DNA of 64,000 nt from Strix aluco (Eukaryota; Chordata; Aves; Strigiformes; Strigidae), in assembly GCF_031877795.1 (NCBI RefSeq), contig NC_133933.1, positions 23,216,029 to 23,280,028 of the forward strand, written 5' to 3'. Of this stretch, positions 11,201 to 26,200 are shown piece by piece. A model generated the notes under the pieces. It saw nothing but the letters and a program-made list of their open reading frames with translations, had not been told where the DNA came from and did no database searches. The position numbers and the translations under genes were made by a program. How positions within the stretch are numbered: position 1 is the first letter of the stretch; each line of letters opens with the position of its first letter.

Positions 11201-14200
11201 CATATCTCGTCGCTGCTATGTGTATGCTAAGGCACTGACCTCAGCTAGGAGGCTGTGAGCTGGAAATTTGGAGAAGGGAGGTAATCTCCAGGAGCCACCC
11301 CTCTAAGCTGAGATAAGAGAGTGACTATGGGCAAGTCCGCTTTACCCGTGGGTGGTCAAATGGGAACCAGTGGAAAGGAACAGAGCAGCGCAAGGCTGTA
11401 GCATTCACACAGACCATAATAGTCTTGGCTGAGAGGTGGCAGCCCACGGCACTGTGTCCTGTGGGGTGCAGAGCTTGCTGCTCCAGGGGACCTAAGTGGA
11501 GCAGCAGGAGGAGTAAGCATCCAGCGTCAGCTGGTACTCCCTTCCCAGCAGAGACTGGGATCTGCTGCCTTCCAGGAAGCCGGGGAAGAGTGGTACAGTC
11601 AGGATTTGGCTGGGAGACAGCAGGTAATTGTGCTGCTTGGAGCCTGTCTCCTCCCTCCCTCCATTCCCAGGAGATGGAGTGCCTACCCATACCTTCCTGG
11701 CTAAGGGCAGAGATAGGACTGACAAGCTGCCCCAGGCTGAAAGGAGGATAGCAGCTCTGCAGTACCCTGTCTCTTGTCTGCCTCTCCTTGCCCAGGTGGT
11801 TCCTGGGTATTGAGAAGGGCTTGTTTTCTTCGCTCCAACTCTGCTGGCAATACCCCAGCTCTGGAGGGATCCCAGCAGAGAGATTACAGGTTGCACCTCG
11901 TTATCAGGAGGACTTGTTTGGTGCCAAGGGCCTGGAGCAGAATCAGGAATCTCAGCCATTACTTTCATATCACGTTGGTCTTGTTGCAAGATTCTTCCTA
12001 CCCCCAAAGTCTGTTTTGGGAAGCTAAGGTGGAATCAGTCCCACTTTTGTGTTGTCAACAGCAGGAGACATCTTCCTTCTTCACCCCCATGCTCTGCCTG
12101 TAGAGGTAGTGAAAGTCGTTTGGCACCACCTTCTTCCCTTCATATGGCCCCAGACAGAATTAGGTCATGCTCCCTGAGGCCCTGCAATTCTGCTGGGACA
12201 GCAGGGAGGCAGCAGCCTCAACAACCTTGCCAACAGAATGCACTCACTCATGCTGGCCTCTGACCTTATATCTGAAATCTCCTGGGGAGTACTTTCCCTA
12301 GAGAAACTGGTGGAAAATCCCCTTGACTGAGCTATTTAATATTAGACCACAAGGAATGCTCAAGATTATAACGACAGAGAGCAAACTTGGGCTGGCAGGA
12401 CAGGGGAATGACATGACCTCCCAAGCATTTTGTTCTCTGCTGCTGTGCCTGGCAATCAACAGAAGAATCAAGCCAACCCCCTGCTTCAACATGAGGTGTT
12501 ATACATTCAGAAATGCTCCATGTTACCACCTGCCAAGCTGTGGCTGTGGGAGAGAGGCTGTAATGTGTGGTCTGAAATAGCAGGCAGCAGAGAAGACACT
12601 TAACTAACCCATGAGGAGTCACCCTTGTCAGAATTTTCTTGGAGTCATAGAAGCAGAAAAATTGGGGTGAGGTTGTAGCATGGCCTGGAGGAGTTCACAG
12701 TTGTAGGGACTTCAGCAGAACCAGCCACTCAGAGCGCTGCAGGGCTCTGTCTGCCTTGACTGCATCTTGTGGCCCTTGTGCCAACCCTCATCCTTGATGT
12801 GGTTCTCTTCCTCCCACAGTAACATGTGTTTTATGCCTGGATGTCACACCATCCTATTAATATGCATACATACATACACACACATATTTATAGCTGCCTG
12901 GAATGCCATCACAAAAAGGCTATCCATGAAGTGCTACTGAGAGCCACGTAAGTAGATAGGCTTTTGCTGTCCTTCGCTGTTATCAGCAACTGAAATAGAT
13001 GAGCTGCAACCCACTAAGAACAAGCACAAGTTACTTGTCTTAGGCAGAGATTTGCATTGATACAAGATGGGAAACAACTAGCTAAAGAGCAGTTACACAG
13101 AAATGGAGCTGCAGAGGAGGGAGGAGTGAATTACAAACTGAATGTAAGTCAACAGTGTCATACTGCTGTTAAAAAAGCAAACATCTTACTGAGATACATA
13201 AACAGGACTGTCATGTGTAAGAGATAAGGAGCAATCCATCCTCTCTGTTCACCACTGGCAAGGTCACAGCACGTCAGCTTGGGGCATCATGCCTGAAGAA
13301 ATATGTGGAGCAGTTTGAGAGGACCCAAGGGAAAGTTGCAAAGGTCTTCAGAGGTGTAGAAACAAGCTGGAAAGGCAGCTAGAGAGAACTGAAAGAGATA
13401 TGGGGCAGGGGGGGAAAGAAATCCCAAACAGTTTTCTTTAGAGGAAAGACTGAGGGGAGACAGGATGACAGAAGTATACATGTGACAAGAGGGGACAAAT
13501 AAATAATTTTCCACATCTACTGTGTTTGAGACTGAAGGGCTTTGTAGCATGGGAGATTTAGATCAGACACTTAAGAAAAAGGTTTTGCTGTAAGGATATT
13601 TCAGTAATGGAAGAGACTTCCAGCAACTGTTGGTGAGTCTGCATTGTTATGGACTTGAAGAACACTTTAGGCAAACATCTGATTGATCTTGCCTTGAGGC
13701 AGGAGGATAGACTAAGCACCCTCTTGAGATCTCATGCTGCCTATGCTTTAGGATTTCCACTGTGCAAGAATAGCACACTTTGTCTAAGACCAGATTTGAA
13801 AGAGAACAAAAATCTTACAACATCCCTGATTTTCTTTTTTTTAAAAGAAGTTACTTCAGTTCACTTGAGTTCAGAACTCTGCAGGGGAACGCGTAAGCGA
13901 AGAAAAACAAATACCAATTCTTGCTAAAATCAAAACAGCAAATGAAAACATGTGGATTTCCACATTTTCACTAATAATTCACAATTTAGGGGCCACATAA
14001 AAAAAACTGTCATAGGTCATGACTGAGACCCATGTTCCAGAAGCAGTAAAATAGTCAGAGAAAGTGCTCAGTTCTGGCTTCTTTCTCATTTCTTTAAATC
14101 AACGGTAGCTCCAAGCTCCAACTGAAGACTGAGATTAGAGCCTGGTTTGTCCCATACTGCCTGTGATGTTCAGCACATCATAAATACTTTTGCTTTTATT

Positions 14201-17200
14201 TTAAACACATTTATTTTCATGCAGGTTCGTTTGTGCCCAGCTACCTAATCCCGTGTTAGAGAGCATCAGTGTCATCGATACACCAGGAATCCTTTCTGGA
14301 GAAAAACAGAGAATTAGCAGAGGTAAGTCTCAAGTTCAGTTCTCTTAGAAACGACAGTAGTGAAGACCAAAGGGACTCTGAGTTTTGCCTCAACTGTACA
14401 AGCTGTAGACAGAAGCACTAGTAGGAGCCTCTCAGAGATACAGCATGACTTTACCAGTGTTGCTTTGGACTTGATTTGCAATCTGCTGTAGAGAGTTTAA
14501 ATGCTTTCAGGGAAGGTTGCTTACAAGGTCAGCAGTACTCATGTCACAGTCCAGTATTTCTCAGTGGAATGGATTTCCATCAGAAGGAGTCAGTCAGCTA
14601 TCTGCTTTGCAGAAACACTTGGTTTCAGTGACTTATTGATGAGCTGTAGGCAAGGCTCCCATGGCAATCAACCTGGTTTCTTTCCAGTTAACCTAGCAGG
14701 TTTCTTGCACTGTCCAGGCTTACTAAATCTAGTGCAGGACTGGATTGGGCTTAAGAACCCTTGGAACCCAGTTTCCTCATTGCAGTGAGGAATGTGGAAA
14801 TCCTGAGGACACTAAATGGATCTGATGAATAGCACAGAGTCTCTTAGTGAACTTCTGAGTGTTTCAGGCTGACCCTTCTGAAGTGGGTGACATCTTGATA
14901 CTTTAAACCTAACATCTGTGGTCAGTTTCTTACTCTATAACGTAAGGGTGGCATAGCTCACATTTCTTGCAGGTTCCTTAGACAAAGCTGACAGCTATGC
15001 ATCATTTCATTGGAAGAAAGCCAAGAGCAGTAATTGCAGCATTTGGGTTTGAGAAGATCAGTTCTCATTCACACCACCTGTTAACAATGCACAATTAAGT
15101 TTCAGCAGCACAGGCTCTACCCAGAGTGCTGAGGCCTTTCCCATATTTAAGTGTTCTGTCCCAGAAGATTTCTGATGACTCATGCCTTTCCCACTTTTAT
15201 AATGCTCCTTTACATTGAAATTATTCTTAGAAACTTCATTTAATCTTTTAACTGAGCAACCACCTTGCACAGAGCCAGGTCTTGTTTGTTTTACTGGGAT
15301 CTTCTACCACAGGGACGTTAACTAAAGAAGCATCAGTAAAGCTATAAAGGACAACCAGAGTTATTTGAAAACTCACATTAAGCTTTTTCAACATGGGTCT
15401 CTGCACTGCTAGAGGATCATAAATTCCTTCCAGGCAGTCTACAAAAGGTAGCAAGATACGCAAGCCCTCATCAGAAGGTTGAAAAACATGCTGTGCAAGC
15501 ATTCCTCCCTTCAGCAGAAAGTGTTTAAAAGTGGAGATAAACAAAAATTTGTATTACATGGTGTAAACATTTTTCAGTCAAAAAATGCCACCAAAAGCAG
15601 CCAGTTCTCTTGTGGAACTATCACTGCGAAGAAAACTTGCTTAGGAAGAAATATTCTTGTTCTTAAAAGTAAAATGTATGTGAGTCAAAATGGACCCATT
15701 TCAAGTCCCAAAAAAAGTTTCCATAGCCTCTTTCCCAAATCTCCTCACCAATTCAAATCCTGACATATACTGCAAGATTTTTCCTATTTTCCAGCTATTT
15801 CCAGTACTAAAAATATCCTCCTGCAAAATGTACTGGCACTTCTTGCTCCTCCTTTTGCAAAATTTCTCCGTCAGCCTCCCAGCGGGCCTTGGTGTCTCAT
15901 TCGTACAGCTACTCTAGTAAATGCCAGCAATGCCAGAACGCGCTGATGCACAGCTCTGCGCTCTTAGGAAAGTCACTGGTGCACTTTGACCCAAGCCAGT
16001 AACACCTCTCCAAACATCTGGGAACAGCTGAGGGAATGTTCTTCATAAGCAGAGAAGGCTGAAGGGGAGTCCCAATTCTCTAAGCTTTTGCACGTGATAC
16101 CTATTTGTAGGGCTGGAGGCCTGTCTCAGCGTGTGGGGCCAGTTCTTCCTGAACAACCTTTCTGCCCTTAGTGCAATTAAGTGCTTGTGCGTTGGCTCTG
16201 TGACTACAGTGTGTGGTCACTCCACCCTTTTGCCAGGAGCTGAGAACTCTGGATGGAGCACAGCCATCTCCTGCTCATCCTACCGTCCCAGGAATTTGCT
16301 TTGCTACACCTCCAATGAAACAAGGGGGCTGTCACAACCTGGCTGTCAACTGACCTAATCAGAACAGTTAAAAGTACAGAGTAGGTGGGATCTCACTATG
16401 TTGCCATTTATATCCAGGACAGCCTGAAAATGGCCACGTGGGCCACATCAGATGGCCTTTCAATAGCTACAGGACAAGATCCTCATCTGGTTTAGATTAA
16501 CATAACTTTGTTGAAGCTGGCAGAACTCCAGCAATTTCTGTCTGCAGGGGATTCAGCCCAGGGAGCAGAAAGAGTCAAAAGAGTGCTGAGGTGCTTATGT
16601 TTAGGAAGGGCTGCTGCCAGGCTTTGGCTTGAACTTATCTCAAGGAAACTGGTGTTAGAAAGGGGGTGCTCGCCTCCCAGCTCCCATGGAAGAGGAGTAG
16701 GAAAAAGTGGTGAGGCTGGCACCTTTGCCACCAAGCTTAGGAGCCAGATGCCCTGAGTGGCAAGCTGGTTTTGGAGGCAGATAGAGCAATAATGTGGTTT
16801 CTAGGCAGAAAACAAGACAGTGCTAAAAACTGCTGACACAAGAAAATGCTCCTGCCCTTCTATACCTTCCCAGCCTGCTCAGATTTCACTTGGGAATGAA
16901 GCAAGACCTGAGGGAGTCTTACAGAGGTTTCCCAAGAGACACTTTGAAGTTTCTTAACTGCTGGGAACAGGGGAGCTCTTCTTACCCCTGTTGTTTGCTA
17001 GTAGTAAGTTTTTAAGACCCTCAGACTGGAGTACCTGTGATACAAGGTCAGGGAAGGGAGTGAATAGTAAAGCAGCTCTCTGTCATAAATTTGAGGGGAG
17101 AAGAAAAGATGCAAAAGATGTGGCAGACTTTCCCAGCCTGCCCATCCCATGAGAACCAGCAGCACTTCTAAAAATAGGAAATTCCTCTCACTGGGAACAT

Positions 17201-20200
17201 CACAAGTCTGTCTCCTTTCCCATTAGACATCAAGAGCATTAGCTAATCTATATAGTGCCATCTTAGCAGAATACCATGGTATGAAAGCTTAGCAATCCGG
17301 GAGGGCCACCTTATACGCCTGAATTTCAAGGCAGTAGCTGTTCCTGGTGTTTCATCCATGTTTCAAGGAGCAAGGAAACTGGGTTTAAAGGAATGATTCA
17401 GGGGCCAAGATCATGTTCTGAAGCTCTTCATTTGTCTGAGCTCAACTCTGAATTAAATTCACTGCCTCATTGCTGTTGGAAGGACTAACATGGCAGATAA
17501 GGCAATCCCTTCCCTGATGGACAGACAGCATGCAGAAGCACCAGCACGCTAGTGTTGGTCCTGGCAGCAGTCATCCTCATGTAACCAGCAGCAGGGTTTT
17601 GCAGATGGGTAGCAAGCCTTCCTTCAAGGAACGCTGTATAATCCTGAGAAACAGATCTCTGCGCTGGCTCTCTTCCAGGACACCACAACATGATCATAAG
17701 AGCCACCTTCCCCTCCTCCCCACCCCCAGAGCAGCCCATGAAGTTTCCTGCAGGTTTAGGCCTGTCAAGCAGTTGAGGGTGATGCAGTCAGTCATAGCTG
17801 AAGTCCACATCCCCTTGGAATGCAATGAGATCACCAGCATTGACACAGCTGCTGCTGCTCTCAGGCTGTGGTAAAAAGTGTAGCCAGGGAGCTGCCTGCA
17901 GTGATTTGTCCTGCTGAGCTCCTGTGACTTGTGTGCTTCTTTGTGGTGGGCATCCATGGTGTCACAGGTTGGGTAGCTACACCCCCTAGGATATACAGGT
18001 TTCATTTACAGGCCTGGTGGGAAGTAATCCCGGGATGTCATGGCCCAAAGCATCCTGCCCTTCGCTGTTGCTGTATTATCCTTGCCTGGAGAACAGCTAT
18101 TTCTCATCTTTTTCACATACTGGGGCATGGATCTATGTCCACGTGTAAAGAACTAATCATTGCATTGCCTTGTCCCTTGCTCTGTGTCCTTTCTTTTACG
18201 CTTTCTGGCTGACCATGAGGCAACAGCAAGCTGCAGAGATGCCCATAGGGGAGGTATTTGTACCAAAGCAGCACAGTTTTGGCTACTTTGACAATTTGAT
18301 AACATGGATGCAATCCATTTGTAAAACACTGTTCTGGTGTCACATAATGAGCCCAGGCCATCCTGCTGGGAAGGAAGATGAGAAAGGGATGACTGTACTG
18401 AAATAAATGAGGACAAAAGGGAGGATCACAGGTCAGGTCATGCAGTACAGCAGAACCAGAGCAGGAGTTAGGACTTCCTCATTTCATCATCTCGAGCAGT
18501 CTGCCATGTTAACTGAGCTACCTGGTAACAGCAACTCATGCGTTTCAGTAGTGGTGCCATCCCCGGGGGGCTGTGCTTTACACACTCTGCTCACTGTCAG
18601 TCTCGACCTACACATGCCCTGAGCTAAGCAGATCCAAGCCTGCCAAGTTCAGCGATGCTCTGGCCAACTTGTATTTGATCCCTGTTTCCAGGTAGTACTT
18701 CCTGAATATATCCTGGATACTTACTTCATCTTCACCCTATGTATGTCGCCTCCTCCCTTTCCTGCGTTAGCAGTGAGCACAAGATCCTAGCCAGGAGGTA
18801 AGGACTGGCAGCGTCATTCCCCATTGACTTTCTTTCCAGTACACGTTATTCCAGCCTTTTTCCAGCCCTCCACCCAGTTCCATTCTGTTGGCTGCAGTGC
18901 AGCCCAGGCTTCCCATAGCCAAGGAAACCACACACTAGCCTTGCTGCCTCTCCTGGGAAGGAAAAATTCCCAATGACCAGCAGTTCCAGCACCAGGGATA
19001 TTTAGTCACTCACCAGCCTGACAGTGAGAAGAAAAATGCTAATGGCAACAGTCTTACACAGTGCAGAGCTCTCACACTGACTGTGTCTCAAATAGCCACA
19101 CTTGGAAGGGAAAGGCAAACACCAAGGGAACTGATGTTCTCCCACTTCAGGCAATGTTGTTTAGGGTACAATGGCAACAAAAAAATATTTTTTCCAAAGA
19201 GTTTTGTCACATGTGCTAGCAACAGCATGATACACAACTGAAAGCATCCACCCTCAAGGCCTCTAAAAGGCAGGCATTTCAAATATTTGCTATAATACTC
19301 CCCACTGGTGATGTTTGCTTATATTTTGTATTTCACTCCGCCTGGGAGGGTGAAAGTTCGCTGGTTGGTTTTGACTTCCCAGTTCACCTCCATTACTGCA
19401 GTGCAGCGGCTGCTCTGCCAACTTGCTTGATTTTATCACAGTCTCACAAACGCGTACTGTTCCACTGAAAGGCTCAGCTCTTACAGTCACACGCTTCTGT
19501 GCTTCCTCTAAGAGCAATGCAAAAATGAGCAGAAAATCTGCATTTTTATTCGTCCTTTTTATTCATAGAAATATATGAAGCCACAAACCTAACTATTCTG
19601 ACCTGAAAGCAGGATGCAAACAAAAACTCAAGATTATATTTGGGTTTTGGGAAGACCAAACCATGATTTTGTTCAGGGAGAGTGGGGAGGGGTTGTTTTA
19701 ATGATTTGAGTTGGAAATACTGCTAGATTTTGCAGTTCCAGAACTGGAAGAGAAAAAAATAATGCAAAAGAACTGAGATTAAATAGTTGCACACATGGAA
19801 AGGGCTGTGCTTGCTTTTTTTTGTTGTTTTACGCCTGATAACGTGTAGCATGCACTTAATTTGTGTTACCAAACAAGTCTGATTTTTAGCACAGCTGTTC
19901 AATTTGTCCATTTTATTGCCCCCTATGCACTCCAGAAATATCCTAAGTATCTATTTCATCAAGGAAAGATAGTCATGCCCATCAGTTTGCATTATTTATG
20001 CCCACCATGTATTCTTTCAGCATCCTGAGTAACAACAGAGGAGGACTGTGTTTCCTGGTCACTGGTAGCAGCTATCAGTTACTGATGGCCATTTCAGGCC
20101 AGGTTTTCAAACATGATTTCTTCCCAGATTTAAACCGTGTGTACTGGGAGAATTCAGTTTGTCTTTGGACACTGTAGTAAAAACTTCATTGGAATTCCAG

Positions 20201-23200
20201 CTATGCATCAGCACTGCTGTGCACTGACCTCTTTGGAAAATTTGTCCTATATTCAGATGCCTTTGGAGGTCTCAAAATCTGGCTAGGAACTGTTTTCAGG
20301 ATTGCCCAAGTACCAGGAAACGCTCAGTCCATCTGTCACAAATGACAAATAGAAACGTGTAAAGGGTAAGGGGACAGGTTCAGCTGTGTGTACATAGAAG
20401 CTAAACAGCCTGCCATAAGGGAAACTTTGCTTTGGACGGCGGTCTCATCAGTTTTACTCCACCTGATTTGAATATGCATAGTAAGGTTTCACTCAGTTTC
20501 TACTGACATAAAGCAAGAGCCCTGTCAGCCTTCCGGGCTCTTCCCAACCCTGAAACCCTTGCAGTAAACAACATGAAAACAAAAGTCCATGCAGTCTACT
20601 GCTCCAGGTACTGGGTAATGTAAATGTTAGCATTAGAAATCTGACACCCACCCATCTTTCCTAGCTGAGAACATAGGCAGATTTGCTGTGCTTTGAGTCC
20701 TTTTGCCTTTGCTTTGGAAACCTTTAAGGTCTCCCAAATGTATGTAATGTTTCCATTAGTTCTTGTTACTGAGGGGGAGGAAATGCAGAGCACTGGCTGG
20801 AGGATGGAGCTCCTAGTGCTGAGAATCAGCAGCTCCAGGACAGATTATTTCTTTAAGTACAGGCAAAGGCAGAAGTGACCAACAGGCTGAGGCCTGCTCT
20901 ATAAATTATGACATGTAACATTCATAAAAATCTTTCCATCGTGAAGGACTTCTGTCTACTTCCCAGCACACCCACAGATATATATTACAGGAATCTCTTT
21001 ATATCCCCTTGGAAGGCAGCCACTTCCAGAGAGGAGTATGGCAGCTTTTTACAAGGATGGTTTAGGATGAGCTGCAGTGAGGTACATCCAATACCCATCC
21101 CTCGCTTTTCATCTTCCCTTCTGTCCTCTCCTTGCTGGCACCGCCAGCTCCTCACCTTGAAAGAAACTTGCCCAAATCACTGTTCTTCCATCCAGTCCCA
21201 GCTGTTTCATCTCTCAGACTCTTCCCCAGCACCCTCCTCTCTCTGCTGCGCCATCCCTCCCTTGGTCTCACAACAGCCACCTACCCTGCTTCCCACTCAC
21301 TTTGTGTGTCCTCAAAGGGATGTGTCATTTCCCCCTTCCTTTTTCCCCTAGTTCTTTTCTTCTGACCATTGTGTTGCCTTCCTTCTTTGCTTACAGCCAT
21401 CTGTGACGCTCAGGTAACGCCTGCCCCCCCTGGCACATTCTTCCCCTTCAGCGTGGGCTGTCTGTGTGTTTTGCCATGACATAGTCTTTTTCCCTGGACT
21501 TTGAAGGGCTTGCAGGCAGGATATCACTGTGACCAGTTAGACTAAGCCTCCAGACCTTCTTACTCAATTTAAAACTTCAGATCAAGTCATTAGCTCCCTG
21601 AAATAGGCATTCATTTCATCTCCAAGAGCTGCTCCCTCTCTGGGTAGTCAGTGTTTGCTGTGCCAACTATCCAATCTTCTGATGCTGTCCTCAGACACAC
21701 AGAGCCAATCTATCAGTTGACAAATAGGGACACAGCTATTAAAAAATCTGCCCTATAGAGTGCCGCAGTCTGGTGAATTTTAAACCTCTGGATAACACCA
21801 CCTTTAGAAGGATGAGAAGGGAGCTCCCCGTGACTAAAATTCAGCAGGAAAGAGGTGAATTGCTAAAAGCAGCAGTGCAATTTAAGGCAATAGTGACAGC
21901 AAGCTGCAAGATATCTGATGCAAAGCAACAGCTTTGGGGTTTTTGGCATTTTTTGATCTTACTATTCCCATTCCATCCCATCTGAATTCCACTGCAACAA
22001 GGGCTGTGGCCATGGTACCACAAGACAGGAAATCCAGTAGTGTGCTTACTATCAGACAAAAAAAACCCCAAACAAACAAACAGAAAAACACAAGTAGTGT
22101 AGCTACATGGTGAGAAATGCTGAACCAATACATGCACACTCATTGCTGGTTTAAATTGGCTTAAAAATGTTACAACCAGGCAGATTTTATGCTGGGTCAG
22201 ATATCATCCATCTTCCCACAGTCAGCATAAAGACCGTATCATGCCTGGTCTGACTTGACAGAAATATAATTGCATAATCCTGCCAGATCTTAGTGAAATG
22301 CGTGCTGCCAGGTATTCCAATAGTGCACAGAGAAGTATTCATTAAGCCAGTCTGCCTTATGGAGTCTAGGTGGCAGGGTGTCTGCAAGAAGATCATTTTC
22401 TCTGTAGGCTGAATCCACTGACAGTCCTGCTGACTTGTCAGCTTTGTGTTAAATCTGTCAAGTCCTTTTCATGCTGTCAGAAGGAAATCTGTCCCATGAG
22501 AAAACATCTGATAGAAGAAAATTATTATCATGTTCATCTTGTCCTCCTAGTACTTTACAGTTGGGATTCATTTTCTATTCATGTTTACCTTATCTGGAGG
22601 TTGTGAAAGAAGCTGCATCAGTGATATTAGAGAATGTTTAAATACGCATCATATTTTTCAACAGAAATGCAAGTGCAACCACAAACAGGAATTACTGAAC
22701 AGAAAATTCTCCCCTTTACATTTCTGTCTGAACATCCCTGTAATAATGGTTTTGCATTTATGCAGCTTTGGCAAGCAGATGGCTTCCCAAATGCCCTATA
22801 ACTTCACAATAAAACTGTGCTATGTTACATGGATAGCTTCACCCATCACTGAAACGCTGCCAAGTCACAGATAGTAACTGGCTTCTTTGTGAGAGGCCTT
22901 AGCAACACTCTGCAACACTAAGAGAGGGAGTGAAGAGACATAACACATTTGCAGTGGAATGAGCAAGGGCACACTTTGAAAACTCCTAATTTGACTGTAG
23001 ATCAAGATCAGTTCCTGGTCTAAGCTCACACACTGCCAGAAGAGAGAGTCAGGCCCTATACATCTGTGAAGAAAAAAAGGGGCGGGGGAGAAGAAATCAA
23101 AGTGAGGCTAATGCTTGGATTTAGTTACAGAATGAGCTTTGTGTGTTCTCAGATGTTGAGCTCTGGCTGGAGTCAGGCACAGTGTCGTGAGTTCTCTATG

Positions 23201-26200
23201 CTGTTGAAGAGTCCGCTGAAAATGAAAGCTCTGAGCTAAACATTAAAATATTAATTTAAGACCTTATTTTTCAACATCTTTATTAATAACTTGCCCTTAG
23301 AGTTTTACACTGTCACCCTGCTATCCAAGTGCTTTAGTAACAATCTACTCTTTCATATACTAAAAGCAAAACTAAAAAGTCAATCCTATGAATCACCTGT
23401 GTAGCAATTCTCTAGGCTCTTCTCTGTGTGAGAAAACACCACCACAGTCAGTGACTCCACGTAGATAGTTGTAAACAGAGGTCTGTCCCACCTGCCCTTT
23501 CCACATGTCATGCTACCTGTTAAGGAACTATATAACATTCGTGATAATTTTCCTCTAAAGTGTTCTGTCACTTCAGAAAATACATACACTTTGGTTTTCC
23601 CACCAAGTACCTCCATACAGGAGAGTGCAGGTGTGATTAGCACTTGTCAGAACTGCACACAGAGAGACACGTTTCTTGCTTAGTTGGGCACTAACAGGAG
23701 AGGTCTCACATATCCCTAAGCACTAAGCAAGCAGGACATACAAGAGGAGTCTGTGGGTTGGGCTTTTGTCCCAGCAAGGGACGCAGACCAGTTCATGCTG
23801 TTGTGACTGCTGTGAAACATCACCAAGTGTTACTCCCTAGGGCTTTGTTCTCTCTTTAATGGAGATATGCAGGACAGCTGTCAGGAGAGTATCTCCAAAC
23901 AAGCAAAGAAGCTGGAAAAGAAAGTCTGCTAATCAATCTAGACATTTAATGAAGTCCACAGGGATATTCAAGACTCACTGTATGTTACTGTAGCAGCTGG
24001 GAACATACAAAATGTCTGAGCCCATATTAATTCCTTTTTCTGGTTGGTTAGAGCAACATTTTTGTTTGTGAATAGGAAAGAGAGGCTCACAGAACAGATA
24101 CCCTCTAAGTACTACTGTGGATCCAGATAAAATCAACAGAGCTAAGCACCTAAAGATACTTTCAGACAAACCCCAAGACTTGGGCAGATCAAAGGGCTAA
24201 GGTCAGTCTCCCAAGTCCTCAGCTAATACCAAAACTACAATATCACATTTTTTTTTCTCTTTTTTTTTTTTCCTAAATAATCAGTCCCCACTTTTACTGA
24301 ATCACTAGAAGGTGGGCTGGGTGTCAGGTGCAGACACTTTCCCCACCTCATCTCAGCCCTTGTTAACACAACACAGAGCCTAACTGTGGCTGTTTCTCTA
24401 CAGTCAGAGGGAAACCATCCACGTGATCTGTGACAGGACATCACTGTAGGATTACGAAGTGCCCTAAAGAACATGACTGTTTCCCCCTTGATTCCCCCCA
24501 AGAAAAAGACTGGAAGAAGTAGTCATGGTGCAGTTCAAACACATGCCAGGTTGACAAGAAAGCATCCCAGTCAATGAGATTTGACAAGATTAAATGCACG
24601 AACATCTCCAAACAAAGTTGCCCTGACTCATTGCTTCCATGGTGAAAAAGCAAGCTGTGTAGCTCTGCCTATGAAGAATAAACTATCCTGCCATGCTAGA
24701 TGACTTCCAGTGCAGCTCAGGCAGAACTGAACATTAGGTGTGGGTGTGCATGCTGTGTTTAGCAAAGTTTGGGGGGGCGGGGGAGTGGGGGTGTCCCCAT
24801 TTGCAAATTCATTGATCTGCTTGCAGAGGGAGCTTACAGCCTGAACCCAGTCCAAGTAAAATGAGGTATCAGCATTGACTTTGTCCTGCCTCCTAGCACA
24901 ATTTGGGAAGGAGTCAGCATACATAACTTTACAGCAGATATGCAGTTAGACCTGTGGAGGTGAGCTCTCTACAGTGAGACCATCTAAGGTTAAAAGGCTG
25001 TTAATATCTGAAAGCAAGCAGGATCAAGTTTATTTCAATCTTAAGAGGGTCTGACTCATGATTGTTACTGAGGTCAGACACATGGATGGGCAAGATCTAC
25101 AGATACCAATATAATATATTGAATGCTCAGCAGGTCTCTGTCAAAGGTAATACTAATTCTGAATTCTCTGAAGTTCTCAGCATCAAACATAGCTGAGTGA
25201 AGAGCCAGGGCCCAGCATTGCTTGCTGCTGCTAGAGGTGACACCAGTGTCCTAAAGGAGCAGAAGGCCACTGGTGGGACAAAATCTCTCTGTTTCATCTA
25301 TGATTTCTGTAGATCCCATGGAACAGAGCAGGGCAAGCTGTTCACATCCAAGAGCACTTCCTCTCCCCTCCTTTTCTTTTAAGGAGCAAACTATAATTGT
25401 CCAGGACAGAACACTGCCCAGTAATAATACTTAGCAGTTGTATAAAAGTTTTCAGTGGCAAACAATTAATACTGATTTATCCAGTTGAAGAGAAGGTTCA
25501 TACAGGCTTTACTCCTGACTTGAGAGCCAGGGTTTCACCCTAATTTGCTTAGTCACAAGGGAGAAAAGGCTAGTGGCAAAAATCAAGATCAGAGCTCAGG
25601 AGTTCTCCCTTCTGTAGTTCTGACTAGGATGCACTGGTTGCCGTCTAGGTTTTGAAGAGGACAGAAAGAAAAAAGAGAGAAGAAAAAAGAAGAAAAGAAG
25701 AAAAAAGCATGGAACTAATCATCATACATTTATTCATGAAAGGCAAGATTAAAATAGTATGTTAAAGGATTTGAATGCAAATAGCATATGCTCTGTCTTG
25801 ATCTCTCCTAACAGAGTGCAGCGCTCTGGCAACACAGATAACCCCAAATGTTGCACAGCATAGGAGAGGCTGACAGAGCAGAGGGAAAGCACCAGTCTCT
25901 CAGTGAGGCTTTAAAGAAGGTGAAAAAGCACACAGAGCTAGGAAAGAAGGTCATTTTGTTGCTGTCTGATGTTGTTTTTAAAACATCTCCACACACACTA
26001 TTTATCATGCCCTGTATTGCCTAGAGATGGACCCAAGTCTAACACTGTGCATCCATTATTCTTAGTTCTGAGACATGTGAAATTTGAACCCACTGTTGGT
26101 AGCCTGAGTCCACCTCTGGTGTTCACAGCAATGCTGTCTTCTAAGCATCAAGTACCTAGCAAAGTAAACACAGGTCATTTTGCTTTGTGCACGTGCAGCA

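Larger units (their letters stand above)
9276..14224 (+). other. EHD3 intron 2
   Basis: This 4.9-kb intron has donor GTCAGT and acceptor TTTTCATGCAG. It contains a TACA/CA-rich simple stretch at about 12866-12887 and an old CR1-like fragment at about 13304-13690. I see no supported exon. Confidence 0.85.
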
